A DNA stretch of 64,000 bases from NCBI GenBank assembly GCA_041739465.1, contig JBGSNX010000056.1:8694-72693 (forward strand), given 5' to 3'. Numbering within the stretch: the first letter of the stretch is position 1; each line of letters begins with the position of its first letter. Position numbers and translations under genes: made by a program. This DNA is from BOKV01 sp041739465 (GTDB taxonomy: Bacteria; Pseudomonadota; Alphaproteobacteria; Rhizobiales; Rhizobiaceae). A model generated the notes under the pieces. It made no database searches and had not been told where the DNA came from. It worked only from the letters and a program-made list of their open reading frames with translations. Positions 7,946-16,504 of the stretch are shown here, piece after piece.

Positions 7946-8752
7946 TTATTGGCGTGGCTGCAGCACCAGCGCATTGTGAACCGCAGTTTCGCCATGCACA
8001 CGCAGATCGTCCCTTGCCGCAACCCACAATTGTGTAGATCCGCCGCCATCAAGCGCCAACGCCGAATCGCAACCGAAAAAACCACCATCGGTTTGCGTGC
8101 GCAGCAACCAGCCGGCCTCAAACAGGCTCATTCCAACGCCGGAAATCACCACAAGCAACGCCTTCCCGTCAGGCAACAGGCAAACAAGGCTGCGTGGCCT
8201 CCAGATTTCCTGATTGGTGTTCATGGACCAGATACCGCCCGGTGCAATGACAAGCGGCTTGGATTGCAGGATGGTTGATGCAGACGGTGGCGAATTGCGA
8301 CTTTTGGCAATCGAAACGCCGCCCTTGCCAAAAAGCAGGTATCCGCCGCTCGTGTTCCAGTTTGGCGATGTGTCCTTGCCGTTGATGCGAAGCAAGCCGA
8401 CCGAAAAAAGACCCTTTTCCGGCTCTTTCTCGCCAAAGAAACCGCCATTGACGGCCAAAACGGCACCGGCGCGTATTCCGAATGCGTCAACCCGCTCGCC
8501 ATCCGGTTCCAACTGGGCCGCAATGTCAAAACGAAACCGGCGCTGGTCAATTCGAAAAACGGTCAATGAGAGGCTGACCGTTTTGACTGTCAAAACGTCT
8601 AGCCCGGGCTGCAATTCGCTGAAACTGGCCGCCTGAAGCAGGCCCAGGGCAACATCGGTGCGCGGCGGCACTGCATCGAGTGCCTGCGAATGCGCCGTGG
8701 CGATCATCCAGACATGCAGCACCAACGCTGTCAAAATGCCACGAAGCCGCAA
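7946..8752 (-). CDS. Phosphodiester glycosidase family (NAGPA/DUF2233) exported protein
   Basis: A 268-residue protein read from a TTG at 8752 preceded by GGGTGG; the next ATG would cut the signal peptide, so TTG is preferred. A signal peptide covers residues 1-23. The motifs AVNGGFFG (near residue 100) and SALALDGGGSTQLW (near 240) are diagnostic of the phosphodiester glycosidase domain that uncovers N-acetylglucosamine-1-phosphodiesters and is also found in polysaccharide-related exported proteins. It probably acts in the periplasm on a glycan. Substrate is unknown. It is divergent from the DUF3592 gene. Confidence 0.8.
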   Translation of the reverse strand: MRLRGILTALVLHVWMIATAHSQALDAVPPRTDVALGLLQAASFSELQPGLDVLTVKTVSLSLTVFRIDQRRFRFDIAAQLEPDGERVDAFGIRAGAVLAVNGGFFGEKEPEKGLFSVGLLRINGKDTSPNWNTSGGYLLFGKGGVSIAKSRNSPPSASTILQSKPLVIAPGGIWSMNTNQEIWRPRSLVCLLPDGKALLVVISGVGMSLFEAGWLLRTQTDGGFFGCDSALALDGGGSTQLWVAARDDLRVHGETAVHNALVLQPRQ

Positions 8753-8905
8753 TCAAACCACCCGTTGATTTGCCATGCCCCCGGTCGAAGATACGAGCCG
8801 CCATTTGGCTTTACAAGTCAGCAGATGCTTCATGATCAGGCATCATCGACTCAAATCACTGATCGCGCTAAAGTGCAGACAGGGGCAGTTTTCGGGGAAA
8901 CTGCA

Positions 8906-10390
8906 ATGCATGTCGAATTGAACGGCGTTTCCTTGGCTGACCAGAGCCTTGATGCTGCGCTTGCGGCACTCTCTGGCTCGCCACCAGAACGCGGCTGGAC
9001 CTTGCTGGTTGGGCGCAGCGGCACGGATTTCGTTCGTGCCACCCATCTTGGCAACGGAAAATACGAACTTGCTTTCCTTGCTGGCAAGGATTTGCGAAAG
9101 GCCGCAGAACCGGTCGAAGTGAATGCACTTAGAAGTGCGCTTGGGAAATATGCCGCCGGCAATGACAGTTGGCGCGGGGAACACCAATGGATCAACCCGG
9201 GCGCCGCGAAAAGCAAATCTGCCGCACCTTTCAAGCTTGAGACCGAATTTCCGGCAATGGGCGGATCATCGCTCGTGCGGCGGCTGTCGATTGTGGCGGT
9301 TGTCGCAGTGATCATCGCGCCTTTTGCGTGGCCGTATTTGCCAAAGCCGCAATATGGCTTCTTCGATATACCATTGCCCGCTGCGATAGATTCCGAAGCT
9401 GCCCGCATTATTTTGGGCTTCATGCTGGTGATTGCCGCTGTCTTTGCACTGGCGGTCACTGTCAAGGGGTTTGAAACCCGTTCCGCCGCCAAATGGGCAA
9501 CGACCACCGGCAAGATCATTCACTCAAGCCAGGGCTTCGTGAACAAGTTCCAGATGGACATGAGCGTGCCGGTCACGACTGCCGTTCCCAAGATCGAATA
9601 CGAGTACACGGTCGGCGGCGCGCGCCATACGGCCAGCCGCATTTCGCTTGCAGAGATCATAGGCGAAGATGAAATCCCGGGCATTCTGGCGAAATACAAG
9701 GAAGGTTCGGCCGTAACAGTCCACTACAATCCGCGCGCCCCGCACGAAGCCCTGCTGGAGCGCGGCACGCCTCCCGGCATCGCCAAGGGCTGCCTGTACA
9801 TTGCCCTGTTTGGCATGGGTGCAACGCTGGTGTTGATGTGGATCGTCACCAATGGCTGGCAGATAGTCTCGGGCCAATCGCCCAATTCGATCCCACCGCT
9901 TGTGGCAATTGCCGGCATCGCCGGGCTGGTGTTTACCGGCAGCGCGTTTTCCATATTTCGCAGACTTTCCAAGGCAAGATCATTTCCACTGGTCACGGCA
10001 ACCATCCGGCGTACGGATATTGTTGAGTTCGTCTCCAGCGTGAGGCGAAATGCTACCGTCACCGGACGCACCATCAAGCAGACTGCATGGAAACCGGTGG
10101 TCGAATATGCATATGATTTCAATGGCCGCGAACGCATCAGCCGCAGCATCTGGCTGGATCGCGAAGACGCCGGCTCAAAGGCGTTTGCACAGCGCGTTAT
10201 CGACCGCTTTCCGGTAGGATCGCATCACATGGCCCATGTTGACCCGGACAATCCCAAACGGTCGGCCCTCGAGATCAAGGGCGGCGCTATGATCTGGATG
10301 CTGCTGGCAGTCGGCTTGTTCTGCCTGTTCGTCGCCTACGTCGCCACAGGCCTTAACCCGGCACTGGTGTTTTGGGATCAGCCGAAGTGA
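8906..10390 (+). CDS. Membrane protein with two DUF3592 domains
   Basis: ATG 8906 (GGGG at 8894-8897) gives 494 residues; an upstream frame overlaps the neighbouring signal peptide and is discounted. Residues 1-110 form a soluble N-terminal region. Transmembrane segments follow at about 125-145 and 160-185, then a DUF3592 domain (about 195-285, with PKIEYEYTVGG and VHYNPRAPHEALLERG), two more helices (about 292-310, 325-345), a second DUF3592 domain (about 352-450) and a last helix. DUF3592 is a beta-rich extracytoplasmic domain of unknown function. Two copies in one chain point to an internal duplication. Confidence 0.75.
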   Translation: MHVELNGVSLADQSLDAALAALSGSPPERGWTLLVGRSGTDFVRATHLGNGKYELAFLAGKDLRKAAEPVEVNALRSALGKYAAGNDSWRGEHQWINPGAAKSKSAAPFKLETEFPAMGGSSLVRRLSIVAVVAVIIAPFAWPYLPKPQYGFFDIPLPAAIDSEAARIILGFMLVIAAVFALAVTVKGFETRSAAKWATTTGKIIHSSQGFVNKFQMDMSVPVTTAVPKIEYEYTVGGARHTASRISLAEIIGEDEIPGILAKYKEGSAVTVHYNPRAPHEALLERGTPPGIAKGCLYIALFGMGATLVLMWIVTNGWQIVSGQSPNSIPPLVAIAGIAGLVFTGSAFSIFRRLSKARSFPLVTATIRRTDIVEFVSSVRRNATVTGRTIKQTAWKPVVEYAYDFNGRERISRSIWLDREDAGSKAFAQRVIDRFPVGSHHMAHVDPDNPKRSALEIKGGAMIWMLLAVGLFCLFVAYVATGLNPALVFWDQPK

Positions 10391-10403
10391 CAGATTGACC
10401 CGA

Positions 10404-12965
10404 TTAGCTCCGCGGCTTCAAATTCTGCGGATCGTAAAGCGGCTTGTAGCCAATTCCGGCAACGCGCACCGGATAGCGTTCTGAAAAATACTCGATCTCG
10501 AACAGGTTTCCTTCAACTGCCTTTTCGTGCGGCAGATAAGCCAGCATGATGTTCTTGCCGATGGTCGGTCCATAGGCCATCGACGTGGTGAATGAGCGGC
10601 GGCCAAGGTCATCGACCAACGTCTCCCCGCTCGCCGGGTCGAGCACCGGGCACGTGCCCACAGGGTAGCGCGCAACCCCTTGCGCATCGACATTGGCTTC
10701 CATGGTCAGCGTGCACAGGATGGCTTCCTGGCGTGGGCGTTCCTTGAATGCGACATGCGCTGCCTTGCCGCAGAAATCGGCTTCCTTCACCTTGGGGCGC
10801 GCCAGATCTGCTTCCATCAGATTGTATTCGGTCAACAGGTCGGCATTTTGCAGTCGCAGGCTTTTTTCCATCCGACGGCTGTTGGCATAGGTTTCAACGC
10901 CGAAAGGCATGACGCCAAGCGCCGCCAGCGCGTCCCAGACTGCCAGCGCATCGCCATATTTCATGTGAAGCTCCCAGCCCTGCTCGCCAACATAGGAAAT
11001 GCGGAAAGCGGTCACCGGCTTGCCGCCGATGCTGATCTGCTTGAGCGCGGCAAACGGGAAATTTTCCTGGCTCAGCGCATCGGGGTCTTCAACCGCCTTT
11101 TGCAAGGTGGCGCGGGCGTTGGGCCCCCAAATGCCTAGCGTCACCAGATCGCTGGTGCGGTCGGTCACCGTGACCTTGAGGCCGCGATCCTGCGCCGTGC
11201 GCTGCATGTAGCGGAAATCGCGCGGGCCAGCATCGGCGCCGTCGATCACCCGGCAGCGGTCGTCCATGCGAATGACTGTCAGATCTGCGCGAACCATTCC
11301 CTTTTCGTCGAGGAAATGCGTGTAGATGCCCTTGCCGATATTGGTGTCGCCACCGATCTTTGCGGCGCAAAGCCACTCCATCAATTCGACATGGTCCGGC
11401 CCTTCAACATCATAAATGGCAAAATGCGACAGGTTCACCATGCCGACATTTGCGCTCATTTCGAGGTGTTCGGCATTTGAAACCCGCCAGAAATGCCGGT
11501 TGTCCCATTCATTGGCGCGAACCGGGACTTGGTCCTTGTACTTTTCAATGAGATGCTCATTGGCGGCATAGCCATGCGCGCGCTCCCAGCCGCCAAGCTC
11601 CATGAAATAAGCGCCAAGCGCCTTTTCGCGCTCGTAGAACGGCGAACGGCGCACATCGCGCCCCTTGGAAAACGGCTCACGCGGATGCACCGCCGGATTG
11701 TAGACCTTCATTGCCGTTTCGGTGCAGCGGTCGTGAATGAACTGCTCTTCCATCTGGTGCGGATAAAAGCGCGAATAATCGATCCGGTTGTGGTCAATTG
11801 AGGTGCGCCCATCGGTCATCCAGTCGGCAACGAGCTTGCCCATGCCTGGCGCGTCTTTCACCCAGATACCAACCGCATACCAAAGGCCACGCACCTTCTG
11901 GCTTTCGCCCATGGAAGGGCCACCATCAGTGGTCACTTGCAACAGGCCGTTGAACGAGCGCTTTTCTTCATAGCCAAGTTCGCCCAGGATCGGGGTCAAT
12001 TCGATTGCCCGCTCCAGCGGCTCCATGATCTGGTCCATTTCCAGATCGCGCTGCGAAGGCGAAAGCCGCGCCTCGTGCTTTTCGACGATTTCGCGCGGAT
12101 GGCACAGGCGTGGGTTCTTTTCTTCGTAATAACCCCACTCGATCATCCCGCCTTCGGTGGTTTCCGGGTCGCCAGTGTCGCGCATATAGGCCGAATTGCC
12201 CTGGTCGCGCAGCAAAGGCCAGCCGATGTCCTTGCCGGTTCCGGCAAATTCATTGTACGGCCCGAACCACAACAGCGGATGGTCGATGGGCATCACCGGC
12301 AGGTCCTCATCTGCCATTTGCGCAATCAGCCGACCCCACAGCCCGGCGCAGACGACGACATGGTCAGCTATGATGGTTCCGCGCGGCGTCACCACGCCGG
12401 CAATACGGCCATTCTCGATTTTCAGGCTGGTCGCCGGCGTATTGGCATAGGAGCGAAGCTTTCCGGATTGCCCAGCCGCATCAATCAGCTTGCCGGCAAC
12501 CGTTTGCGAGCGCGGTACGACCAATCCAGCATCCGGGTCCCACAGCCCGCCTTGGACCAGATGCTCCTCGATCAGCGGGAATTTCTGCTTGATTTCGGCC
12601 GGCTCGATCAGCCTTGCGCGAGTGCCGAAGGATTTTGCCGAGGCAATCTTGCGCTTGATCTCGTCCATGCGGCCATCATCGCCCACACGTGCCACTTCAA
12701 GCCCGCCGACGCGGGCGTAATGGCCCATTTTCTCGTAGAAATCGATGGAGTAGAGCGTCGTCCAGCAGGACAGGAAATCATGGCTGGTGGTGTAGCAGAA
12801 ATCGGAGGCGTGCGCCGTCGAACCGATATCGGTTGGCACCGCGCTCTTGTCGATGCCCACAATGTCATCCCAGCCGCGCTCGATCAGGTGGTGGGCCACA
12901 GAAGCACCGACAATGCCGCCAAGACCGATGATGACAACGCGCGCGCGGGTGGGGAATTTCGACAT
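10404..12965 (-). CDS. Dimethylglycine/sarcosine dehydrogenase-like FAD-GcvT enzyme
   Basis: 853 residues in two halves. Residues 1-400 are a DAO-type flavin domain with GLGGIVG at 14-20. His52 in a GSTAHAS motif aligns with the His that binds FAD covalently in dimethylglycine dehydrogenase. Residues ~430-850 are a GcvT-like folate-binding and C-terminal barrel domain. The enzyme is expected to demethylate an N-methylated glycine and pass formaldehyde to tetrahydrofolate. It is a lone gene, but a corrinoid activator, a Rieske oxygenase and GlxA-type regulators nearby fit betaine degradation. A 15-bp TGTC-N7-GACA element lies 64 bp upstream of the start. Confidence 0.85.
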   Translation of the reverse strand: MSKFPTRARVVIIGLGGIVGASVAHHLIERGWDDIVGIDKSAVPTDIGSTAHASDFCYTTSHDFLSCWTTLYSIDFYEKMGHYARVGGLEVARVGDDGRMDEIKRKIASAKSFGTRARLIEPAEIKQKFPLIEEHLVQGGLWDPDAGLVVPRSQTVAGKLIDAAGQSGKLRSYANTPATSLKIENGRIAGVVTPRGTIIADHVVVCAGLWGRLIAQMADEDLPVMPIDHPLLWFGPYNEFAGTGKDIGWPLLRDQGNSAYMRDTGDPETTEGGMIEWGYYEEKNPRLCHPREIVEKHEARLSPSQRDLEMDQIMEPLERAIELTPILGELGYEEKRSFNGLLQVTTDGGPSMGESQKVRGLWYAVGIWVKDAPGMGKLVADWMTDGRTSIDHNRIDYSRFYPHQMEEQFIHDRCTETAMKVYNPAVHPREPFSKGRDVRRSPFYEREKALGAYFMELGGWERAHGYAANEHLIEKYKDQVPVRANEWDNRHFWRVSNAEHLEMSANVGMVNLSHFAIYDVEGPDHVELMEWLCAAKIGGDTNIGKGIYTHFLDEKGMVRADLTVIRMDDRCRVIDGADAGPRDFRYMQRTAQDRGLKVTVTDRTSDLVTLGIWGPNARATLQKAVEDPDALSQENFPFAALKQISIGGKPVTAFRISYVGEQGWELHMKYGDALAVWDALAALGVMPFGVETYANSRRMEKSLRLQNADLLTEYNLMEADLARPKVKEADFCGKAAHVAFKERPRQEAILCTLTMEANVDAQGVARYPVGTCPVLDPASGETLVDDLGRRSFTTSMAYGPTIGKNIMLAYLPHEKAVEGNLFEIEYFSERYPVRVAGIGYKPLYDPQNLKPRS

Positions 12966-13028
12966 GGACGGACTCTCGCAATAAAGCTGGTTTGCGCCAG
13001 ACTATTCCGCAATACCCCGTTCGTCACT

Positions 13029-13043
13029 TGTCAGGATGCGACA
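13029..13043. promoter_or_regulatory. TGTC-N7-GACA dyad upstream of the dimethylglycine dehydrogenase-like gene
   Basis: TGTCAGGATGCGACA is a 15-bp dyad with 4-bp arms and a 7-bp centre, 64-78 bp before the start of the flavoprotein gene. The same spacing and arms recur at 24660-24674 before the Rieske oxygenase gene. It may be an operator for one of the GlxA-family regulators. Short arms make chance a real alternative. Confidence 0.35.
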
Positions 13044-13081
13044 TGGGCGCGGATGAAAACAAAGGTCCGTATTCTCCTTCA

Positions 13082-13528
13082 TCACGCAAGCAAACCTTGC
13101 CCGTGAAACCGCCGTGCCAGCCAAAGCAATGCGGCGGCAATGGCTACAACAATTGAAAGCACCACTACCTGTGGGGTTCCAAGGGCCGCAAACACCCCTT
13201 CGGTGATGTCGCCGATGTAAAGTACAATGTAGCCGATCAACGAGGCCCAAAATACTGGAACGGACCACGCCTTCTTGAGCAACAGCAAGCCACACCCAAT
13301 AACGCCCCCGCCTACGCCGACAGCAAAGGCAACTGTCATCCATGCTGGGTAACCCGTCATGATTGCCGCCTGCTCGGGTGTCATGCCTTGGGCCTGCAGT
13401 GATTGGCTGGTGGCCGATAACGATCCGATGAACTGGACAAGGCCAAACACATTCCATGCGAGACCAAGAAGCGCGGCGACCCAGAACCAGACGGGAAGTT
13501 TGGCAGACGAAACGGAAAATGCTGACAT
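13082..13528 (-). CDS. Four-TM inner-membrane protein of unknown function
   Basis: 148 residues with four predicted transmembrane helices (about 13-33, 62-80, 84-105, 112-140) and a GMTPEQAAIMTGYPAWM loop between helices 1 and 2. It resembles small hypothetical membrane proteins of proteobacteria often found beside a TetR gene; no catalytic motif is visible. It is divergent from the TetR gene at 13635, and the perfect 26-bp palindrome between them suggests TetR-controlled expression, perhaps in response to a toxic small molecule. Confidence 0.6.
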   Translation of the reverse strand: MSAFSVSSAKLPVWFWVAALLGLAWNVFGLVQFIGSLSATSQSLQAQGMTPEQAAIMTGYPAWMTVAFAVGVGGGVIGCGLLLLKKAWSVPVFWASLIGYIVLYIGDITEGVFAALGTPQVVVLSIVVAIAAALLWLARRFHGQGLLA

Positions 13529-13591
13529 GTGTAAAACCTCTTGGCAGTCCGAGAGAAACCGCTTCTCAATCCGGAGCCAAACCTTTACTGT

Positions 13592-13617
13592 TTATTGATT
13601 GCAGCTGCAATCAATAA
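13592..13617. promoter_or_regulatory. 26-bp perfect palindrome, TetR operator
   Basis: TTATTGATTGCAG (13592-13604) is followed without spacer by its exact reverse complement (13605-13617). It lies in the 106-bp gap between the divergent membrane-protein and TetR genes, 18 bp before the TetR ATG. A fully palindromic site of this size in such a position is the standard arrangement of an autoregulated TetR operator. Confidence 0.85.
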
Positions 13618-13634
13618 TTTCGGAGACCGACAAG

Positions 13635-14216
13635 ATGCGTGTAACCAAGTCAGCCAGCGACAAGAACAAGGCGGACATTCTCGTTGCAGCAGGAAGGACA
13701 ATTCGCGAGCACGGCCTGGCGCAAGCAAGTGTCGGAGAGATTGGGAAAATGGCAGGGCTGACACATGGGGCGCTCTACAGGCATTTCAGTTCAAAATCTG
13801 CTGTCGCTGCTGCAGCAATCATCGCCGACTTTGAGACGATTGTTGTCCTGCTGGAAACGACAGGAGAGAACGGCTATGGACTGGCGCCTTATCTACAAGC
13901 CTATCTTGCAGCAGATCACCGGGATTACTTTATTTGGGGCTGTCCTGCCGCCCCGCTTGCTGCTGAAATTGCCCGATCCGACGATGAGGTGCAGACGGCC
14001 TTTCACACTGGTTTGCGGCGCAATGTGATGGCAATTGCCAACCTGCTTCATACCGGAAATGAAGCCGAAAGATTCAAGAAAGCCAGCGTGATACTGGCCA
14101 CCCTCGCAGGGACAATGGCGCTTGCAAGGGCCGTAAGGTCAGTTGACCCTGACTGGTCTGATGAAATCCTCAAAACTGCACTGGAACAACTTTTAGCTCA
14201 AACTGCGAAGGCCTAA
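13635..14216 (+). CDS. TetR/AcrR-family transcriptional repressor
   Basis: 193 residues. The N-terminal HTH lies at about 15-60 (ILVAAGRTIREHGL, then HGALYRHFSSK), followed by a helical ligand-binding domain. The ATG at 13635 is preferred over an upstream in-frame start inside the palindrome; CGGAGA at 13621-13626 is the likely ribosome site. In sequence style it is closest to the TetR group with a TetR_C-type WGCPAAPLAAE helix. It probably represses itself and the divergent membrane protein. Its stop overlaps the stop of the convergent EamA gene by four bases. Confidence 0.9.
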   Translation: MRVTKSASDKNKADILVAAGRTIREHGLAQASVGEIGKMAGLTHGALYRHFSSKSAVAAAAIIADFETIVVLLETTGENGYGLAPYLQAYLAADHRDYFIWGCPAAPLAAEIARSDDEVQTAFHTGLRRNVMAIANLLHTGNEAERFKKASVILATLAGTMALARAVRSVDPDWSDEILKTALEQLLAQTAKA

Positions 14217-15325
14217 ACCTTCCTGCGGGCCCGCCAGGCAGTATAAATCCCACTGGCAACAATGACAGCGCTTCCCGCCAATGTCATCAAATCCGGCCGC
14301 TCACCAAACACCGCAACGCCAAGGATCATCGCAAACACCAGGCGGGTGTATCGAAACGGCGCGACCACCGAAATCTCACCAATGCGCATTGCCGAAGTGA
14401 GCGAGGAATAGCCAAACACACCGGCAACGATGGCAGCAGCCAGCCACACGCCATTTTCTGCCGAGGGGACAACGGCCCCACCTGTCCACGCAAGCAGAAT
14501 GACACCGGCAAGCACCAGCATCGCAAAACCGTAAATGCCCAGTTGCATGTTCGACATTGTCGGCGGGCTGGCCCGGGTGGCAAGATCGCGACCAGCAAAG
14601 CCGATGGTTCCAAGCACGGCAAAAATGGATGCCGGTTCAAACCCGTTCAACCCCGGCCGCAGGATCATCAGCACGCCGAAAAAACCGACCGATATTGCAA
14701 GCCAGCGACGCCAGCCGACCTTTTCTCCGAAAAACAGCACCGCCCCCAGCGCCACCACCAGTGGCGTTGCCTGCAATATGGCCGATGCGCTGGAAAGCGG
14801 CGTCAGGGCAATGGCCAGGGTATAAAACAACCGTCCCATGATCTCGAATGCTGAGCGCAGCAGCAAGGTAGGCCTCAAGATATCGGGATGTAGAAGCTTG
14901 TCACCAGCCCTGAGCGTCAGCGCGGCGAAGATGGCCATTCCGCCAAGACCGAAGATTATCAATGTCTGTCCGACCGGCAGATCCGCTGTCACCGATTTCA
15001 GGAACATGTCCTCAATGGCGAAGCCTGCCATTGCAGCGACCATCCAGACGCTGCCACGCCAATTTTCCAAAATGCCGGTTCCAGATTTCAGGGGGCCGGC
15101 TGATCTGCCTGCCTTAGAGCCATGTGTTAGCTGCGCCAGACAGCCATTGCAAACCCACTCGCCATATCCGCCCTCGACATAGCGGTGCAGCACCGAATTG
15201 ATCAGGGTCTGATATGGCATGCCGAGCTTTTCAGCCTTGGCCTTTATGCACTGAAGGTCTTGGGTGCGCACAGATCGAAATGCGCTTGCGTTGCTTTTCG
15301 AGGATGCTGCGGGCAATTCGCACAT
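14213..15325 (-). CDS. EamA/DMT exporter with antitoxin-like N-terminal extension
   Basis: The frame encodes 370 residues. From about residue 87 on it is a normal drug/metabolite transporter with ten helices and two EamA repeats, ending in a basic tail. The first ~60 residues instead read like a CopG/BrnA-type antitoxin helix pair: TQDLQCIKAKAEKLGMPYQTLINS, then VLHRY. After them come ~25 residues of low-quality linker. Either the antitoxin gene remnant is fused in frame, or the transporter starts internally, for example at a TTG near 15064 or the ATG at 15043. The transported metabolite is unknown. Confidence 0.75.
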   Translation of the reverse strand: MCELPAASSKSNASAFRSVRTQDLQCIKAKAEKLGMPYQTLINSVLHRYVEGGYGEWVCNGCLAQLTHGSKAGRSAGPLKSGTGILENWRGSVWMVAAMAGFAIEDMFLKSVTADLPVGQTLIIFGLGGMAIFAALTLRAGDKLLHPDILRPTLLLRSAFEIMGRLFYTLAIALTPLSSASAILQATPLVVALGAVLFFGEKVGWRRWLAISVGFFGVLMILRPGLNGFEPASIFAVLGTIGFAGRDLATRASPPTMSNMQLGIYGFAMLVLAGVILLAWTGGAVVPSAENGVWLAAAIVAGVFGYSSLTSAMRIGEISVVAPFRYTRLVFAMILGVAVFGERPDLMTLAGSAVIVASGIYTAWRARRKV

Positions 15326-15355
15326 TGTTTCCTTCCTCGTTCCAGCGAAATCTTG

Positions 15356-16483
15356 CTACGATATCCACCCCATATGTATGGGCTTTTCAACATGGGCCAT
15401 CGCCATGCCTGTTTTGAACCCGCCGATGCGCGCGCTCACGCCTTTCAGTCCGGGCATGTCGCCGATCCAGGCTTGCGTGAAATTCGGCCCCAGCATGTTT
15501 CGCGGCCGCACGCCGGCCCATTGTTCCAGAACCGGGGCGCCAGCCAGTTGCGGCACCAGCGCCTGTGCCTTGCCGGCAAAACCGGTATCCTGCGGATCAA
15601 ACCAGTTCGGATCGCCTTGCCAGTTTTCCACGGTAGATGATCCTATTGCCACACGTGCGCCAGACTGCGGGACGGCATAGGCACCGTCATGGTAGACGAT
15701 GGGGGCGGTGTTATCATGTTCGAAAGACAGCAGAATGGCCTGACCCTTGACCCCTCGCCCAACCTGTTCCCCGCCGGTCAGCGTTTGCAACCAGAGTTGC
15801 AAAAGAGGGTATGCTTCCCAGCCATTGGCAACAATGATCTGTTCAGCTTCAAGCCGTGATCCATCGGCCAGGACAACAGCATGGTCGGCAAGCCCGGTTA
15901 CTTGCGTACCCTCTTGCAAATCGCCGTTCGCCCGAACGAACATCGCCAGCGAAGAAATCAAGGCGCGCGGATCGAGCCGGGCAGACAGATTGTCCCATTG
16001 CACCCCGAATGCAGCCACCTGCTGGGATAGCCAGCCTTGCGCAACAGTTCCGGTCAGCGTTGGCCAATGCTCCATCGCATAGCCGGGCCAATTGGCTGTT
16101 GCGCCTTCAATACGGGCATGAACAATCGCCAGCGCCTTCTCGTTGGTCACCGGCATCAGTCGCCCGCATCGCCGGTATCCGCAGGAAACACCTGTATCTC
16201 TCTCAAGTTCAGCAATCGCCGCTTCAAGGGATACCAGCGCTTCAAACTGCGCCTGTTTCTTCCCGTTCCAGCGGTCGGGCATGTGCGGCATCAGCGCACC
16301 CAAAAACCCGCCCGAAGCGCCAGAACCGACCTTGCGCTTTTCCAGCAGCAAGACTTTCTTTCCCGCACGGATGGCGTTCCTTGCTGCCCACAGGCCGAAG
16401 ACTCCAGCCCCCACAATGATAACATCTGCGTGGCCTGCAGCATTGCGGCGCGCTTGAATCGGTGCTTCAACACTTTGAGTCAT
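15356..16483 (-). CDS. FAD-dependent DAO-family oxidoreductase (MnmC C-domain-like)
   Basis: About 375 residues from the ATG at 16483; upstream ATG 16495 and TTG 16504 are also in frame. The N-terminus has a Rossmann motif GAGVFGLWAARNAI and a GSGASGGFLGALMPH motif, as in D-amino-acid oxidases and the C-terminal half of MnmC. It is divergent from, and nearly touching, the MnmD methyltransferase gene. In E. coli these two activities are one protein that finishes the mnm5s2U34 wobble uridine, so this gene may supply the FAD step that removes the carboxymethyl group. A free amino-acid oxidase role is the alternative. Confidence 0.7.
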   Translation of the reverse strand: MTQSVEAPIQARRNAAGHADVIIVGAGVFGLWAARNAIRAGKKVLLLEKRKVGSGASGGFLGALMPHMPDRWNGKKQAQFEALVSLEAAIAELERDTGVSCGYRRCGRLMPVTNEKALAIVHARIEGATANWPGYAMEHWPTLTGTVAQGWLSQQVAAFGVQWDNLSARLDPRALISSLAMFVRANGDLQEGTQVTGLADHAVVLADGSRLEAEQIIVANGWEAYPLLQLWLQTLTGGEQVGRGVKGQAILLSFEHDNTAPIVYHDGAYAVPQSGARVAIGSSTVENWQGDPNWFDPQDTGFAGKAQALVPQLAGAPVLEQWAGVRPRNMLGPNFTQAWIGDMPGLKGVSARIGGFKTGMAMAHVEKPIHMGWIS

Positions 16484-16504
16484 GGCTCCAACCATTGCAG
16501 GCAA

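Noticed and set aside
11937..13106. 389-codon plus-strand frame opposite the dimethylglycine dehydrogenase-like gene
   Set aside because: It is the mirror of a well-conserved flavoprotein on the minus strand, with no ribosome site or family motif; a GC-rich codon pattern keeps the opposite frame open.
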